64,000 bases of DNA. Source: Halorientalis regularis. Lineage in GTDB: Archaea > Halobacteriota > Halobacteria > Halobacteriales > Haloarculaceae. This document shows, in pieces, positions 63,366 through 64,000 of this stretch. The stretch covers positions 351,425 through 415,424 of the forward strand of contig NZ_JALJCL010000001.1 of the NCBI RefSeq assembly GCF_023698535.1, given 5' to 3'. Within the stretch, counting starts at the first letter, position 1. Each line of letters starts with the position of its first letter. The notes under the pieces are model-generated. The model saw nothing but the letters and a program-made list of their open reading frames with translations. It had not been told where the DNA came from and made no database searches. Position numbers and translations under genes: made by a program.

Positions 63366-64000
63366 GTGCCCACCATCGAGACCCGCGGGCTGACGAAGTC
63401 CTTCGGCGACGTAGACGCCGTCCTCGACCTCGACCTCACGGTCGAGGAGGGCGAGGTCTTCGGCTTCCTCGGGCCCAACGGCGCGGGGAAGTCGACCACG
63501 ATCAACCTCCTGCTCGACTACATCCGCCCCACGAGTGGGCGCGTCGAGGTGTTCGGGATGGACGCCCAGCGACACCCGGCGAAGATCCGCGAGCGTGTGG
63601 GCGTTCTGCCCGAGGGGTACGGCTTCGACGACCCACTCACGGGTCGGGAGTACCTCGACTGGGCGATCCGGACGAAAGACGCCGACGACGACCCAGCGGA
63701 ACTACTCGACCTGGTGAGCCTGACCGACGACGCCGGCCGGATGGCCACCGACTACTCCAAGGGGATGCAACAGCGCCTCGCGTTCGCAATGGCGCTGATC
63801 GACGACCCGGACTTGTTGATCCTCGACGAACCGTCCACCGGACTCGACCCCAACGGCATCCGGACGATGCGGGAAACCGTGGCCGACGTGGCCGCCGAGG
63901 GAACGACGGTGTTCTTCTCGAGCCACCACCTCAACGAGGTCGAGGCGGTCTGTGATCGCGTCGGCGTGCTGAACGAGGGCGAACTGGTCGCGGTCGACAG
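63366..64000 (+). CDS. ABC transporter ATPase, 3' end beyond window (copy 2)
   Basis: Repeat of the native first 211 codons of the ABC exporter ATPase, with Walker A GPNGAGKSTT and Walker B LLILDEPSTGLDP, cut by the window edge after VGVLNEGELVAVDS. If this is a true tandem duplication, the full gene and probably an ABC-2 permease should follow to the right. Confidence 0.8.
   Translation, partial: MPTIETRGLTKSFGDVDAVLDLDLTVEEGEVFGFLGPNGAGKSTTINLLLDYIRPTSGRVEVFGMDAQRHPAKIRERVGVLPEGYGFDDPLTGREYLDWAIRTKDADDDPAELLDLVSLTDDAGRMATDYSKGMQQRLAFAMALIDDPDLLILDEPSTGLDPNGIRTMRETVADVAAEGTTVFFSSHHLNEVEAVCDRVGVLNEGELVAVD

Larger units (their letters stand above)
57491..63999. repeat. Second copy of the 6509-base direct repeat
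   Basis: Second occurrence of 50982-57490 at offset 6509. The window's last base (64000) corresponds to 57491, so the copy ends exactly at the window edge. This coincidence argues for an artefact of sequence joining, or a contig end, over a normal tandem duplication. Confidence 0.95.

Overview
The window is haloarchaeal (class Halobacteria) chromosomal DNA. Base composition is high in GC with a strong third-position bias. Proteins are acidic. Many starts sit 20-30 bases behind a TATA-like element with almost no leader. Exported proteins carry twin-arginine signals, lipoboxes or PGF-CTERM-like tails, and the window encodes TFB, halocyanins, HalOD1, UPF0058, DUF4260 and DUF7521 proteins and Gat amidotransferase. 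The genus cannot be fixed from sequence reading alone.

1-1011: the N-terminus of an exported protein, a UPF0058 protein and a ribbon-helix-helix regulator. 1236-21360: a molybdopterin oxidoreductase, then a dispersed menaquinone locus: menF-menD, a thiamine-type ABC importer (substrate protein, permease, ATPase) translationally coupled to a PurM/ThiL/HypE-like protein, a membrane J-domain protein, menB, two large exported PKD proteins with PGF-CTERM-like anchors (one a metzincin-like protease candidate), and a tightly coupled menA-menC-menE. MenD needs thiamine diphosphate, so the importer's position makes metabolic sense. 21361-31702: a decayed glycosyltransferase, a HalOD1 protein, a DtxR-GDT1 metal-homeostasis pair, small unknown genes, an NRDE protein, a winged-helix regulator, an MBL hydrolase, gatC-gatA, and a divergent TFB gene. 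31764-43541: an asparagine-synthase-like protein coupled to a PHP protein, an HTH/DUF7521 pair, a copper/heme-flavoured group (SCO1, two halocyanins, a radical SAM/SPASM heme-type enzyme, small membrane proteins), an Hrq1/MrfA-like helicase and an acyl-CoA synthetase. 43617-51143: a large histidine kinase, methylmalonyl-CoA mutase catalytic subunit, enoyl-CoA hydratase, a CBS-ParB-like protein and a TrkA-N/DHH protein. 51211-57490: Lrp regulator, 2-oxoacid:ferredoxin oxidoreductase (beta, alpha), a DICT sensor protein, a frameshifted histidine kinase and the start of an ABC ATPase.

The last part is not new sequence. Bases 57491-64000 repeat 50982-57491 at a constant offset of 6509, with matching genes and no difference found where compared. 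The window ends exactly at the end of the second copy: 57491 + 6509 = 64000. This is what results if a 57,491-base sequence had its own last 6,509 bases appended. A real tandem duplication is possible, but a stitching or contig-end artefact is at least as likely. Second-copy genes are listed and should not be counted as independent paralogues until the junction is verified.

No tRNA, rRNA, CRISPR array, insertion sequence, integrase or replication origin was recognised.
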